Positions 28,180 through 36,937 of a DNA stretch of 64,000 bases are shown here, piece after piece. The stretch covers positions 2,204,965 through 2,268,964 of the forward strand of contig OX638295.1 in the NCBI GenBank assembly GCA_951812345.1. Direction: 5' to 3'. The notes below the pieces were generated by a model. The model did no database searches, was not told the DNA's origin, and worked only from the letters and a program-made list of their open reading frames with translations. How positions within the stretch are numbered: position 1 is the stretch's first letter; each line of letters opens with the position of its first letter. This stretch comes from Rhodothermales bacterium (GTDB lineage: Bacteria; Bacteroidota; Rhodothermia; Rhodothermales; VXPQ01). Made by a program: the position numbers and the translations under genes.

Positions 28180-28467
28180 CTATTCGATGACTTTGGGAAC
28201 GCGAAAATACGCGGCGTCCGCATTGGGGGCTCCCTGGAGCGCCTCCTCGTGCGTGATCCGCGCGATCTCCTTGTCTTCCCGGAACACATTACGCATATCC
28301 AGCACATGCGACATCGTCGGAACGCCCGTGGTGTCGAGTTCCTCCAGTTTCGCTACGTAATCGAGCACCTCGCTCATTTCTTTGGCAAGCCGTACTTCTT
28401 CCTCTTCGGTGAAGCGAAGCCGGGCAAGCGAAGCAATGTGTCGTACCTGGTCTACCGTGACAGCCAT
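28180..28467 (-). CDS. gatC: Aspartyl/glutamyl-tRNA(Asn/Gln) amidotransferase subunit C
   Basis: A 95-residue small subunit that stabilises GatA and GatB in the transamidation of misacylated tRNAs. The pattern VDQVRHIASLARLRFTEEEE and the conserved end DAAYFRVPKVIE are characteristic. gatA and gatB are not in the window, which is common in this phylum. It lies 42 bp after plsC and 76 bp before the YfhO gene. Confidence 0.95.
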   Translation of the reverse strand: MAVTVDQVRHIASLARLRFTEEEEVRLAKEMSEVLDYVAKLEELDTTGVPTMSHVLDMRNVFREDKEIARITHEEALQGAPNADAAYFRVPKVIE

Positions 28468-28509
28468 AAATCGGACGGGATGGGAAGAAGTATCATGATA
28501 GGAAAAGTA

Positions 28510-29280
28510 TCATGCGGAAGCAGCAGCAAGCGGTTCGGCAAGACGCTCGCGCACATACTCCATAAGGGCAGGAATGTCCCGGCGCGTCTTCCCTTCGAGG
28601 GAAATCGGTTCCCCTGCGACCATGTGCAGCACGCCGCCGCGCAGGAGCCGCCTGCCTTCGTGCAGCAGTTTGTAGCCATCGACGATGGTTACGGGAACCA
28701 TCGGGACGCCCGCCTCTACCGCCAGGGCGAACCCGCCCTTGCGGAGGGGTTGAAGATGCGGCCCGTGCGAGCGGGTTCCCTCGGCGAACACAAGGACTGA
28801 ATTGCCGCCGCGAATGCGTTCCCCGGCTTTGCGCAGGCTCCGCAAGGCGCTCCTCGGGTTGCTCCGGTCGATAAAGACCGACGCCGAGTTTCGTATGGCG
28901 AAACCCAGAAAAGGCACGCGGGCCAGTTCCGTCTTGGCAAGAAACCCGAAGGAATATGGGAGGGCTGCGCTCAATGCAAGAATATCCAGCAAATTCTGGT
29001 GATTGGTTATAAATACGGTGGGAGCGTCCCTGTCGATCCCGGCCCGGTCCGTGACATGCACCCGGATGCCGCTCAAACCGAGGATGACGCCGCCCCACAC
29101 GCGTGCATTCCGCTTGAAATTGCGCGCCGTGGGGTAGACCCCATGCGTGACCAGTTGCACCATGGCTATGACCATGGTCCAGAGCGTCGCCACGATAATA
29201 AACCAGACGAAATGCAGGCGGGCGACCAGCGTCGCAAACCTGCTCTCCGAGGCGGATCCTACGGGCGTTTGCCGGTTCAT
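28510..29280 (-). CDS. plsC: 1-acyl-sn-glycerol-3-phosphate acyltransferase
   Basis: A 256-residue inner-membrane enzyme that acylates lysophosphatidic acid. The catalytic NHxxxxD motif is NHQNLLD and the substrate motif is FAEGTRS. One N-terminal membrane segment (LHFVWFIIVATLWTMVIAMV) anchors it. The ATG at 29280 is used. It is the first minus-strand gene before a 400-bp divergent spacer and therefore probably the promoter-proximal gene of the run leading to gatC and the glycan genes. Confidence 0.92.
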   Translation of the reverse strand: MNRQTPVGSASESRFATLVARLHFVWFIIVATLWTMVIAMVQLVTHGVYPTARNFKRNARVWGGVILGLSGIRVHVTDRAGIDRDAPTVFITNHQNLLDILALSAALPYSFGFLAKTELARVPFLGFAIRNSASVFIDRSNPRSALRSLRKAGERIRGGNSVLVFAEGTRSHGPHLQPLRKGGFALAVEAGVPMVPVTIVDGYKLLHEGRRLLRGGVLHMVAGEPISLEGKTRRDIPALMEYVRERLAEPLAAASA

Positions 29281-29680
29281 GCGTTTCGAGGGTGGAGCGT
29301 TGTGCGAATCCGGGGAGATCGGATACCGGGATATTTCCGGCGGGATATTTCCGGGAGCGCGCCTGCATAACCGTACATTCGCTACGAAAAATCACCCCGT
29401 GAAATATAGGATACTCTGATCAAAACCGCTTCGCTTAGCGTGTCACGTTCGCAAGTACAGGTTATCATGATTCCATCGTTGAAATCAACGGGAAATGCTG
29501 CGGATTCGGGGCAGTACGGGCGTGACGCGCCCTTCGGGAGGCTGCGAGAAGCACGCTGACCGCATACCGAAAACGGCGCAGCCATGCAGATCGCAATACG
29601 ACTGTAACATACCGTATCGTCTTACGTATAGGACACGTATCAGGGGATGTTTTTTTCATAACCATCGCAAACGAAACAAC
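29281..29680. other. 400-bp divergent spacer between plsC and the DUF4342 gene
   Basis: No gene is supported here. It contains dispersed repeat R2 (29408-29564). The parts next to plsC and DUF4342 should hold their promoters, but I see no clear consensus. A short run ACGTATAGGACACGTAT lies 40-60 bp before DUF4342. Confidence 0.5.
29408..29564. repeat. Dispersed intergenic repeat, copy R2
   Basis: It begins AGGATACTCTGATCAAAACC and runs through CGCTTCGCTTAGCGTGTCACG to GTGACGCGCCCTTCGGGAGG and CTGCGAG. Between these lies ATCATGATTCCATCGTTGAAAT, nearly the same as a stretch at the right end of the window. The motif GATCAGAGTATCC faces plsC, ending about 128 bp before its start. Confidence 0.8.
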
Positions 29681-30010
29681 ATGCAGAACGATCTGAACGA
29701 CCTGTCCCGGGAAACGCTCGAAAAAATCCGGATCAAGGGGAATCAACTGATTGACAGGGTCCGCGAGGTCATCGAGGAAGGAAACGCGCGGCGCATCCTG
29801 GTGCAAAAGGACAACCGAACCGTTATGGAATTCCCGCTGGTATTCGGCGTCGGAGGCGCTGCGGCGGCCATTATGATCGCGCCTACGCTTGCAGCCATCG
29901 GCGCTTTCGCATCGCTCGTCAGCGATATCCAGGTTGTTATAGAACGGCGAGAAAGCGAACCCGTCGAGGAGAACGAGGAGGAAGCCGTAGCGGAGACGAA
30001 CGACGCCTGA
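29681..30010 (+). CDS. DUF4342 domain protein
   Basis: A 109-residue small protein with the DUF4342 pattern. A helical start (LEKIRIKGNQLIDRVREVIEEG) is followed by NARRILVQKDNRTVMEFPL and a Gly/Ala-rich hydrophobic segment VFGVGGAAAAIMIAPTLAAIGAF, with an acidic tail (VEENEEEAVAE). The ATG at 29681 is chosen since the frame upstream runs through repeat R2. The hydrophobic region could insert in or lie on the membrane. Function is unknown. It precedes the dehydratase gene by 150 bp on the same strand. Confidence 0.85.
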   Translation: MQNDLNDLSRETLEKIRIKGNQLIDRVREVIEEGNARRILVQKDNRTVMEFPLVFGVGGAAAAIMIAPTLAAIGAFASLVSDIQVVIERRESEPVEENEEEAVAETNDA

Positions 30011-30160
30011 CCGGCGGAGCGTCCTGCGACACGCTGACTTCCGGGTCTTGCCGCGGTCGCCTGCGACCACGAGCGGTATATGAGCGGCGGAACGCTCTGC
30101 GGCGGCAACCGTAACGGCAGGCGCCACTCCGCCCTTTCTCCCTTTCCGTGCGCTTTCCCC

Positions 30161-31138
30161 GTGTCGGAACGCCTCGTTACGTATCCGGATATCGAAGCGG
30201 CCGCGCAGCGCATTGCCAGCATTGCGCGCCGCACGCCGGTCCATACGTCCTCCACGTTCGACCAGCGATTCGGAGCGCGCTTCTTCTTCAAGTGCGAACA
30301 ATTCCAGCGCACCGGTTCTTTCAAGTTTCGCGGCGCCTGCAATGCCCTGTCTCTCCTGCCCGCGGATGAAAAAAAGCGGGGTGCGCTAACCTACTCGTCG
30401 GGTAACCATGCCCAGGCGCTGGCCCTTGCAGGCCGCCTCCTAAATGTGCCCATCACGGTCGTCATGCCGTCCGATGCGCCCCGGATCAAGCGGGAGGCCA
30501 CGCGCGGCTATGGCGCCGAGATCGTCCTGTACGACCGGGAAGATACCACGAGGGAGGCGCTTGCTGCAGAGATTGCCGGGGAGCGGGGACTGGCCATCAT
30601 TCCACCGTACGATCATCCCCATATTGTGGCAGGGCAGGGAACGAGTGCCCGGGAGTTGATGGAGGAAATTGACAACCTCGATCTGCTCCTTACAAGTTGC
30701 GGAGGAGGGGGATTGCTGTCGGGATCCGCCATCTCCGCAAAGACCTTGCAGCCTGCATGCCGCGTAGCCGGCGTGGAACCTGCGAATGCGGACGATGCGA
30801 CCCGTTCCTTCCGGACCGGCACGCTGCATACGGTGCACAATCCCGATACGATCGCCGACGGCGCCCGGACCCCTTCGCTCGGCGCCACGACGTTCCCGCT
30901 TGTACGCACGTATGTGGACGCCATGTATACGGTCCGGGAGATATCTATCGTGCGCGCCATGCATTTTCTGTGGCAACGCATGAATCTTGTCGTCGAGCCC
31001 ACCGGCGCTCTGGCCGTGGCCTGGCTTTTCGAGGAAGATCGTCCGGCGTTGCCCGAACGCGTCGGTATCATCGTGAGCGGAGGCAATGTTGAACTTGCTG
31101 CCGCGATCCGGCTTTTCGAGGCATTCGGGTTGGAGTAA
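30161..31138 (+). CDS. Threonine/serine dehydratase or serine racemase (PLP, fold type II)
   Basis: 325 residues from a GTG at 30161 (MSERLVTYPDIEAAAQRIA). An ATG at 30080 would add 27 residues without family similarity. The PLP lysine is in TGSFKFRGACNAL, and the phosphate-binding glycine loop is SCGGGGLLSG. There is no C-terminal ACT domain, so it is a catabolic-type dehydratase (TdcB) or serine racemase rather than allosteric IlvA. Reactions would be threonine to 2-oxobutanoate or serine racemisation and elimination. The sequence alone does not decide between them. Confidence 0.85.
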   Translation: MSERLVTYPDIEAAAQRIASIARRTPVHTSSTFDQRFGARFFFKCEQFQRTGSFKFRGACNALSLLPADEKKRGALTYSSGNHAQALALAGRLLNVPITVVMPSDAPRIKREATRGYGAEIVLYDREDTTREALAAEIAGERGLAIIPPYDHPHIVAGQGTSARELMEEIDNLDLLLTSCGGGGLLSGSAISAKTLQPACRVAGVEPANADDATRSFRTGTLHTVHNPDTIADGARTPSLGATTFPLVRTYVDAMYTVREISIVRAMHFLWQRMNLVVEPTGALAVAWLFEEDRPALPERVGIIVSGGNVELAAAIRLFEAFGLE

Positions 31139-31288
31139 GTCAGTTTGGTATGTCCTCGGGCGCCTCTTTTTTATGCATTATGTCGGTTTGTAACTGATTT
31201 CGATATACGTTACCCGCGTATCCTGCGCCGGACGATGCGGAAAAGCGGGTAGAGCGAGTAACGACCCGGATACGGACCGAGTGGCGCG

Positions 31289-32035
31289 TCAATACCGGAC
31301 CGGACGGACAGGATCGAACGATGCGGGCTGCGCCGCCGTGCCGACCCGGCGGTACGAACGGTCGAAATACACAAGAGGGCGCCTGTCTTCCCCGGCTTCC
31401 CGGATATCTGTAACGAGCGCTAATACGATGGAATGGTCGCCGGCGTCGTACACCGCATGGCGAAGACACATAAACACCGCCAGGATGTCCGCAAGCACGG
31501 GTACGCCATGCGCATCGACTTCGTACTCGATGGCGTGGAATTGCTCGGCGCCCGGCATGTCCGGCACAGCAAAACGATCCGAGAGATGCGCCTGACCTTC
31601 GTGCAGCACGTGCAGCGCAAAGCGATCGGCGCGGGTCAGAAGATCGTAGATGCCCGCATCCCGGCTGATATTGAACGAAAGGAGCGGGGGCCGCAGCGAG
31701 GCGCTCGTAAACGAACCGATCGTAATGCCGCGTATCTGGTCCTTGCCATCGGACGCCGTCACGACGGACACCGGGGACGGCACATGGCGCATGACCCAGC
31801 GGAGGGTAGCCCCGTCTTCATTGGGTACGGTCATATCCCGCTTCGCTCCCTGAATATCCCGCGTTGCTCCCTGAATATCCCGTTTCACTCCCTGAACATC
31901 CCGCGTTGCTCCGGTCACATCCCGCTCTGCTCCCTGAACATCCCGCGTTGCTCCGGTCACGTCCCGCTTCGCTCCAGTCACATCCCGCGTTGCTCCCGGA
32001 ATATCCCGATCGCCTTGATCAACCCGGTCCTTCAT
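31289..32035 (-). CDS. Flavin reductase-like FMN-binding protein with an N-terminal heptad repeat
   Basis: 248 residues if translated from the ATG at 32035. That ATG shares a base with the dnaJ stop codon (TGATG). The C-terminal about 180 residues form the split-barrel flavin reductase domain: RHVPSPVSVVTASDG, RGITIGSFTSASLRPPLLSFN, HVLHEGQAHLSDRFA, DHSIVLALVTDIRE, PLVYFDRSYRRVG. Such proteins use NAD(P)H to reduce FMN, often for a monooxygenase. Residues 5 to about 67 consist of [RD-V/I-x-G-A-x] heptads from 21-bp DNA repeats. The alternative start ATG at 31834 (MTVPNEDGATLRW) would exclude the repeat entirely, so the true N-terminus is open. Location after dnaJ suggests co-expression with the heat-shock genes. 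Confidence 0.8.
   Translation of the reverse strand: MKDRVDQGDRDIPGATRDVTGAKRDVTGATRDVQGAERDVTGATRDVQGVKRDIQGATRDIQGAKRDMTVPNEDGATLRWVMRHVPSPVSVVTASDGKDQIRGITIGSFTSASLRPPLLSFNISRDAGIYDLLTRADRFALHVLHEGQAHLSDRFAVPDMPGAEQFHAIEYEVDAHGVPVLADILAVFMCLRHAVYDAGDHSIVLALVTDIREAGEDRRPLVYFDRSYRRVGTAAQPASFDPVRPVRY
31834..32022. repeat. 21-bp tandem repeat, eight units plus a degenerate ninth
   Basis: Units run in exact 21-bp register from 31834 to 32001, with a degraded ninth to 32022. The plus-strand form is AYRTCCCGYKYTGCTCCSKGA, with two sub-types ending CCCTGA and CCGGTC that partly alternate. Because 21 is a multiple of three, every frame stays open. The length is also two turns of B-DNA. Confidence 0.9.
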
Positions 32036-33192
32036 CACGTGAACACGTCCTTGACCTTGCTGAAGAAGGATTTGTGCCGATCTTCCTTGTCGGGCCGGGG
32101 GCGGAACGATTCTGCGCCGCGCAACCCGTCCAGCATGGCCCGCTCCTCGTCCGTGAGACGTTCCGGCGTCCATACATGTATCCGCACCATTTCGTCGCCG
32201 CGCCGCGTACTCTGCAATTCGGGCAGCCCTTTCCCCCGCATGCGCAGGATCCTGCCCGACTGGATGCCGGGATCCACCTGAAGGCGGGCCCGCCCCGTCA
32301 ACGTGGGAACATCTACCGTGGTGCCGAGCGCCGCCTCGGGAAACGAAATGTAGAGCTCATGGAAAATATCCAGACCGTCCCGCACGAAATGTTCGTGGGG
32401 CGTTTCCCTGATCTCGACGCGCAATGCACCCGCCGGACCCCCTCGTAGCCCTGCATTGCCCACCCCGCGCAACGTCAGGTAATTTCCTTCAAGCACACCC
32501 TGCGGCACATTGATGGAAATGGTTTCCTCGCCTTTCAGACGGCCTTCGCCGCCGCATGCCGTACAGGGAGTGCGCACCACCCGCCCTTCGCCCCGACAGG
32601 CCGGACAGGGTTGGACATTGATGAACTGTCCGAACACAGAGCGGGAGACCTGACGGATCTCCCCTGCGCCTTTGCATGTGGAGCACGCAGCATAGCCGGC
32701 TTCGCCCGCCTCGGCCCCTGTGCCGCTGCACGGTTCGCAAGCAAGAAACTTGTGCACCTTGATTTTTTTCTCGGTGCCCTCACTGATTTCCTCGAGCGCA
32801 AGGGGAAGCGTGATGCGCAGATCGCTGCCTGCGCGCCCACTATGCCGCCTCCTCTCACGGCGCTGCCCGGTGAACATTTCGTCGAAGATCGTCCCGGATC
32901 CACCAAAAATGTCGCTGAACGCGCTGAATATGTCGTTGACGTCATGAAACCCGGTCGCGCCGCCGCCGTTTCCGCGTACGCCCGCATGCCCGAACCGATC
33001 GTATTGCCCGCGTTTCTGCGGATCGGACAACACTTCGTAGGCCTGGGCCACTTCCTTGAACTTCTGCTCGGCCTCGGGATTGTCGGGGTTGCGATCAGGA
33101 TGGTACTTGAGCGCCTGGTCCCGAAAGGCACGCTTCAATGTGTCCGCATCCGCGTTGCGCTCGACGCCGAGTATGTCGTAGTAATCGGTCAT
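32035..33192 (-). CDS. dnaJ: Chaperone protein DnaJ
   Basis: A 385-residue class A J-protein. The J domain has the HPD at residues 31-33 ([13 protein letters not shown]). A Gly/Phe region follows. The zinc centre has four CxxCxGxG units ([32 protein letters not shown]). The C-terminal client-binding domains end with a basic tail. It stimulates the ATPase of DnaK, which is not in the window. It lies 387 bp downstream of grpE and its stop overlaps the flavin reductase start. Confidence 0.97.
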   Translation of the reverse strand: MTDYYDILGVERNADADTLKRAFRDQALKYHPDRNPDNPEAEQKFKEVAQAYEVLSDPQKRGQYDRFGHAGVRGNGGGATGFHDVNDIFSAFSDIFGGSGTIFDEMFTGQRRERRRHSGRAGSDLRITLPLALEEISEGTEKKIKVHKFLACEPCSGTGAEAGEAGYAACSTCKGAGEIRQVSRSVFGQFINVQPCPACRGEGRVVRTPCTACGGEGRLKGEETISINVPQGVLEGNYLTLRGVGNAGLRGGPAGALRVEIRETPHEHFVRDGLDIFHELYISFPEAALGTTVDVPTLTGRARLQVDPGIQSGRILRMRGKGLPELQSTRRGDEMVRIHVWTPERLTDEERAMLDGLRGAESFRPRPDKEDRHKSFFSKVKDVFT

Positions 33193-33579
33193 GAAAAGGG
33201 GTCAGAATCGGGCGCGGGCGGGGTATACCGTGAAACAGGCAAGCGGCGCGTGAAAAACGGACAGGATGTTAGTATGGTTAGTATGCCGACATGCCGCTAC
33301 TCGTCGTGCAAAAAGGACCCGCAAAAATCCTGCCGCATCTCCCGAAAACGGGGAAATCTGTCAAGGTGGCAGAATAGAACGGGGTAAACACAGGAAAACG
33401 AGCGGAGGCAGTTGGCGGAGACGGACAGTATGCGGCGGATTGGCGGGTTGGCGGGTTGGCAAATGTGGCGGGTTGGCGGGTGCGGCGGGTTGGCGAGTGT
33501 AGTGGGTGTAGCGGGTGCGGCGGATGCGGCGGATGCGGCGGGTTGGCGGATGCGGCAGAACTCGCCACCCGGATCGCAT
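33193..33579. other. 387-bp spacer between grpE and dnaJ
   Basis: No gene is supported. The part next to grpE (33429-33558) is a G-rich minisatellite on the plus strand. The 230 bp nearest dnaJ have ordinary composition and probably hold leader sequence. No CIRCE element (TTAGCACTC with its inverted copy) is present. Confidence 0.6.
33429..33558. repeat. G-rich minisatellite (GGCGGGTT / GCGGATGC units)
   Basis: About 130 bp of imperfect units such as TGGCGGGT, TGCGGCGGGT and TGCGGCGGA, on the strand opposite to the grpE-dnaJ transcript. The runs of two or three guanines at short spacing would allow quadruplexes on the template strand. The repeat keeps several frames open (rich in Pro/Asn/Arg or Gly/Ala/Trp), and these are not considered genes. 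Confidence 0.8.
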
Positions 33580-34197
33580 TCAAGCGGACACCACGACCTT
33601 GCTGTGGCGAAGAATGTGGTCGCCCATGCGATACCCCTTCTGCGCTTCGCCTACGACAATACCGGGCGCCGTTCCTTCGACCTCCTGCTGCATCACCGCC
33701 TCGTGCAACTCCTCGTCGAACGGTTGTCCAACCGCCTCGATGGGCTCGACCTGTTCTTTCGCCAATTCGTCCATGATCTTCCGGTGCACCAGTTCGAATC
33801 CCTCCTTCAGCGCGAAATACACCGGGCCGGGCTTTTCCTCCTGCTGCGCCTCCACCTGTTCGGCGGCGTCCAGAGAACGTCCGAAATCGTCCAGTACATC
33901 CAGAAACCGCTGGATCACGAGACGTTTTCCAAGACCCGTCAGGAGGACCTTTTCTTCCTCGGTCCGGCGGCGGTAGTTCCTGAATTCGGCTTCCTTGCGC
34001 AAAAACCGATCTTCCGTCGCTTCGAGACGCTTCTTCAGCTCTTCGACGACGGCGGCAAGCGCTTCGAGAGTGTCTTCTTCCGTTACAGGTATTTCCTCTA
34101 CAGATGCTTCTCCGGCCTCGCCGGGTACTTCCGTTTCGGGCGGCAAACCGCCGTCACCCGCCGGTTCCTCCACGGTATGTTTATTGTTGGGACTCAA
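33580..34197 (-). CDS. grpE: Nucleotide exchange factor GrpE
   Basis: 205 residues. An acidic disordered N-terminus is followed by the long coiled-coil helix (ALAAVVEELKKRLEATEDRF) and the GrpE core: RNYRRRTEEEK, RFLDVLDDFGRSLDAAEQ, GFELVHRKIMDEL, GQPFDEELHEAVMQQE and the C-terminal GYRMGDHILRHSKVVVS. It releases ADP from DnaK. It is the first gene of grpE-dnaJ-flavin reductase. hrcA, which often precedes it, is not here. Confidence 0.96.
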   Translation of the reverse strand: MSPNNKHTVEEPAGDGGLPPETEVPGEAGEASVEEIPVTEEDTLEALAAVVEELKKRLEATEDRFLRKEAEFRNYRRRTEEEKVLLTGLGKRLVIQRFLDVLDDFGRSLDAAEQVEAQQEEKPGPVYFALKEGFELVHRKIMDELAKEQVEPIEAVGQPFDEELHEAVMQQEVEGTAPGIVVGEAQKGYRMGDHILRHSKVVVSA

Positions 34198-34480
34198 GAT
34201 GTATTACGACCGCTTTTTTTCAGGGTTTTCTTGCGAAGCATATAAGAACGCAAAAGAGAAAAGGATGTTTGCGGGGGTCTGATTTGCAGCGGGCAGCGGG
34301 CAGAGGATGACGGACAGCGAATGACAACGGGCAGCGGGCGCCAGGAGGACACAGGCAGAGGTCAGGGTGCACTGCACAGTGAGCGGCAGAGAACAGTGGA
34401 CAATGGACGACGGGCAGTAGTGGCGAGCGATGGAGAAAAAACGGTGTGCAGCGGCCCGTGACAGATGATCGACCCGACGA
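34198..34480. repeat. Spacer with degenerate GGGCAGCGG / CAGTGGACA short repeats
   Basis: Between the DUF2231 gene and grpE. From about 34285 to 34440 the plus strand is a run of imperfect 7- to 8-base words (GCAGCGGGCAGCGGGCAGAGG, then GACAACGGGCAGCGGGC, GCAGAGAACAGTGGACAATGG). These look like a decayed heptamer array. No gene or known RNA is seen. The grpE promoter should lie in its left part. Confidence 0.55.
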
Positions 34481-34963
34481 TCACCCCGAAACGCCCCACA
34501 CCATGGTTGCGCCGATGTGCCCGGCCCATGCAACGAGCGCTGCCGAGACAAGCACCAGAAAACCCGCTCCGAGACGGTACGGAAGACGATCCGGATTTAT
34601 GCCCGCAAAACGGCTGCTCTCGGATTGGCCCGCGCGCCCCATCCAGGTCAGCAATCCCAGCGCCGCGGAGGCCAGGATGGCCGCGATCAGCGCATACAAC
34701 GCCATCTGCTCGTGCAGGTCCACCAATTCGTCCACGATAGGAACGCCTTCCGCTTGCTCCTCCATGGAATCGCCCGTAAACCAGGCAAAAAAGGCGCCCG
34801 CCATGCCCAGCGTGGCGAGCAACCATGTGACACGGCGCCAAAAGGGCGCCCCCCACCCCATCCAGACCAGCGCCGCCAGCGCCGCCGCCAGCAGGAGCGC
34901 TATGGGAAAATGGACGGCAAGCGGATGGATCTCCGGAATATGGTATCGGAAAACGGCGTCCAT
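34481..34963 (-). CDS. DUF2231 domain membrane protein
   Basis: A 160-residue protein with four predicted membrane helices. The family motif IHPLAVHFPIALLLAAAL lies at the N-terminus, followed by WRRVTWLLATLGMAGAFFAWF and HEQMALYALIAAILASAALG. The ATG at 34963 gives MDAVFRYHIPEIHPLAVHF. The longer frame upstream would run into the sppA promoter region. In other bacteria such proteins occur with cytochromes or rubrerythrin-like partners, but their function is unknown. It is divergent from sppA with 126 bp between. Confidence 0.85.
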   Translation of the reverse strand: MDAVFRYHIPEIHPLAVHFPIALLLAAALAALVWMGWGAPFWRRVTWLLATLGMAGAFFAWFTGDSMEEQAEGVPIVDELVDLHEQMALYALIAAILASAALGLLTWMGRAGQSESSRFAGINPDRLPYRLGAGFLVLVSAALVAWAGHIGATMVWGVSG

Positions 34964-35089
34964 AGTCCGTGAAGAATACAAAGCGCCGCTTCCATCCGCA
35001 ATCGGACACAAATACCAACCCGCGCCGTCGTATTTTTCGGAAATATTTTCGCCGCCATCCTTTCCCACCCTGTATTCTCCCGATTCGTT

Positions 35090-36892
35090 ATGCGCTTCCT
35101 TTCCAACATGGCCGCCGCCGCACTGGGCATGCTGGTCGCCATCGGCCTGCTCTTCGTGATCGGCATGTTCGTTCTGCTCGCCATTTCGGCGGTATCCGGC
35201 ACCACGCCGAGCGTTCGCAGCGGCACGGTGCTCACATTCGATCTTGCCGGTTCCATCCCCGAAACCTCCTCCACGAATCCGATAGATCAGCTCTCCGGTA
35301 ACCGATCGAATTACAACCTGATGGACATCACGGATGCGATCGACAAGGCGGCCGGCGACGAACGGATCGACGCCCTGTGGATCCGGGTCAAGGGATTCTC
35401 GGGGCTGAACGCCAGCTCACACGAGGTGCGTAAGGCCCTGTTGCGATTCCGGGAAAGCGGCAAACCGGTTTTCGCCTCGACCGGCGATTACACGATGTCC
35501 GAATCGACCTACTATCTGGCGTCCGCCGCCGACAGCATCTTCGCTTCGCAGGAAGCCATGTTCGAATTCAATGGCTTTTCGATGAAGACGTACTTCTATA
35601 CCGGGCTGTACGAAAAACTGGATGTCGAGCCGCAGATCGTCCGGGCCGGCACGTTCAAAGCCGCCGTCGAGCCGTACATGCGCCGGGACCTCTCGCCTGA
35701 AAACGAAGAACAGCTTACCGCACTGTTGAATTCCTACAATGAGACCTTCCTGAACGAGGTAGCCGAAAGCCGGGGGACGACCTTCGAAGCACTCGACGAA
35801 CTCGTGAACAGGCAAGCCATCTTCTCGGCGAAGGGGGCTCACGAAGCCGGACTGCTCGACGAACTGCTCTACAACGATGAAGTCGTGGAACTCATCAAGC
35901 AACGCCTTGGCCATGATCCGGAGGAGGATCTGGAAACGATGTCGCTCGGATCGTATGCATCGACGCCGAATTCCGAAGCGGGCCTTTCGACAAACAGCGG
36001 GGGCGAAATAGCCGTCGTATACGCCGAGGGGGTGATTTTCAACGGGAAAAGCATTCCGAGCAACCCCTTTAGCGGAAACGTCCTCGGATCGGAAAGCTTT
36101 GCGCGCGACATGCGCGAAGCGAGGGAAAGCGACTTCGTGAAGGCAGTGGTCGTGCGCATCAATTCTCCCGGCGGCTCCGCATCGGCGTCCGAGACCATGT
36201 GGCAGGCCATTCATCGTACGGCAGCAGAGAAGCCGGTCGTCATCTCCATGGGCAATGTGGCGGCTTCGGGGGGCTACTGGATCGCGACAGCGGGCGAAAC
36301 CATCCTGGCCGACCCAATCACCATTACCGGTTCCATCGGCGTCTTTGCGATGTTCCTCAATCTCGGAAACACGTTCGAAAACAAACTGGGCATTACGACG
36401 GACGGCGTGCAAACGAGTCCGTATGCGGATATGCTGTCCGGTGTCCGTCCGTTCAGTCCCCAGGAACGGGAAATGATGCAGCACTGGATTGACGACGTGT
36501 ACGATGCGTTCATCGACCTTGTGGCGACGAATCGCGGGCTGGACGAGGCGGCAGTGCGGGAGATTGCAGAGGGCCGCGTGTGGTCCGGCGAGGATGCCCT
36601 GGAAATCGGCCTGGTGGATTCGCTGGGTACGCTGAAAGACGCCATCGCGGTCGCCGCCGGAAAAACGGAACTGGGCGAAGGCCCCTGGCGGCTGCGCATC
36701 CTGCCGCGCCCGAAATCGCCTTTCGAGGCATTCAACGATCTGTTGCTTGTCAAGAGCAGGGCGGCGTGGATGCAATGGACCCGGTCTCCCGCCGAGCAGG
36801 AACTGCTGGAGCATGCCCGCGCTCTGACGGCGCACGCCCGCGACGCCGGTACGGTGCAGGCGAAAATGCCAGTGGAGATTGAGGTGTGGTAG
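35090..36892 (+). CDS. sppA: Signal peptide peptidase SppA, 67-kDa type
   Basis: A 600-residue membrane-anchored serine protease that degrades cleaved signal peptides. One N-terminal membrane segment (AAAALGMLVAIGLLFVIGMFVLLAI) is followed by tandem ClpP-like domains. The general-base lysine is at about residue 190 (GTFKAAVEPYMRRD) and the nucleophile serine at about 367 (INSPGGSASASE), matching the Lys/Ser dyad of E. coli SppA. SMGNVAASGGYWIAT also fits. It converges with the DUF4105 gene across a stem-loop. Confidence 0.95.
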   Translation: MRFLSNMAAAALGMLVAIGLLFVIGMFVLLAISAVSGTTPSVRSGTVLTFDLAGSIPETSSTNPIDQLSGNRSNYNLMDITDAIDKAAGDERIDALWIRVKGFSGLNASSHEVRKALLRFRESGKPVFASTGDYTMSESTYYLASAADSIFASQEAMFEFNGFSMKTYFYTGLYEKLDVEPQIVRAGTFKAAVEPYMRRDLSPENEEQLTALLNSYNETFLNEVAESRGTTFEALDELVNRQAIFSAKGAHEAGLLDELLYNDEVVELIKQRLGHDPEEDLETMSLGSYASTPNSEAGLSTNSGGEIAVVYAEGVIFNGKSIPSNPFSGNVLGSESFARDMREARESDFVKAVVVRINSPGGSASASETMWQAIHRTAAEKPVVISMGNVAASGGYWIATAGETILADPITITGSIGVFAMFLNLGNTFENKLGITTDGVQTSPYADMLSGVRPFSPQEREMMQHWIDDVYDAFIDLVATNRGLDEAAVREIAEGRVWSGEDALEIGLVDSLGTLKDAIAVAAGKTELGEGPWRLRILPRPKSPFEAFNDLLLVKSRAAWMQWTRSPAEQELLEHARALTAHARDAGTVQAKMPVEIEVW

Positions 36893-36937
36893 GGCGTAGA
36901 CGCCTCGTGCTCAAAATGACTTTGTAGAATTTCGCTC

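Noticed and set aside
29495-29680. An N-terminal extension of the DUF4342 protein
   Set aside because: The extra codons come from repeat R2. The family domain starts right after the ATG at 29681.
31834-32022. The 21-bp repeats as a CRISPR array
   Set aside because: Units are contiguous with no spacers, and no cas gene is present.
33278-33583. A 101-codon Pro/Asn-rich frame in the grpE-dnaJ spacer
   Set aside because: It is the translation of the minisatellite, which leaves several frames open at once.
33193-34480. A CIRCE/HrcA heat-shock operator near grpE or dnaJ
   Set aside because: No TTAGCACTC-type inverted repeat was found in either spacer.
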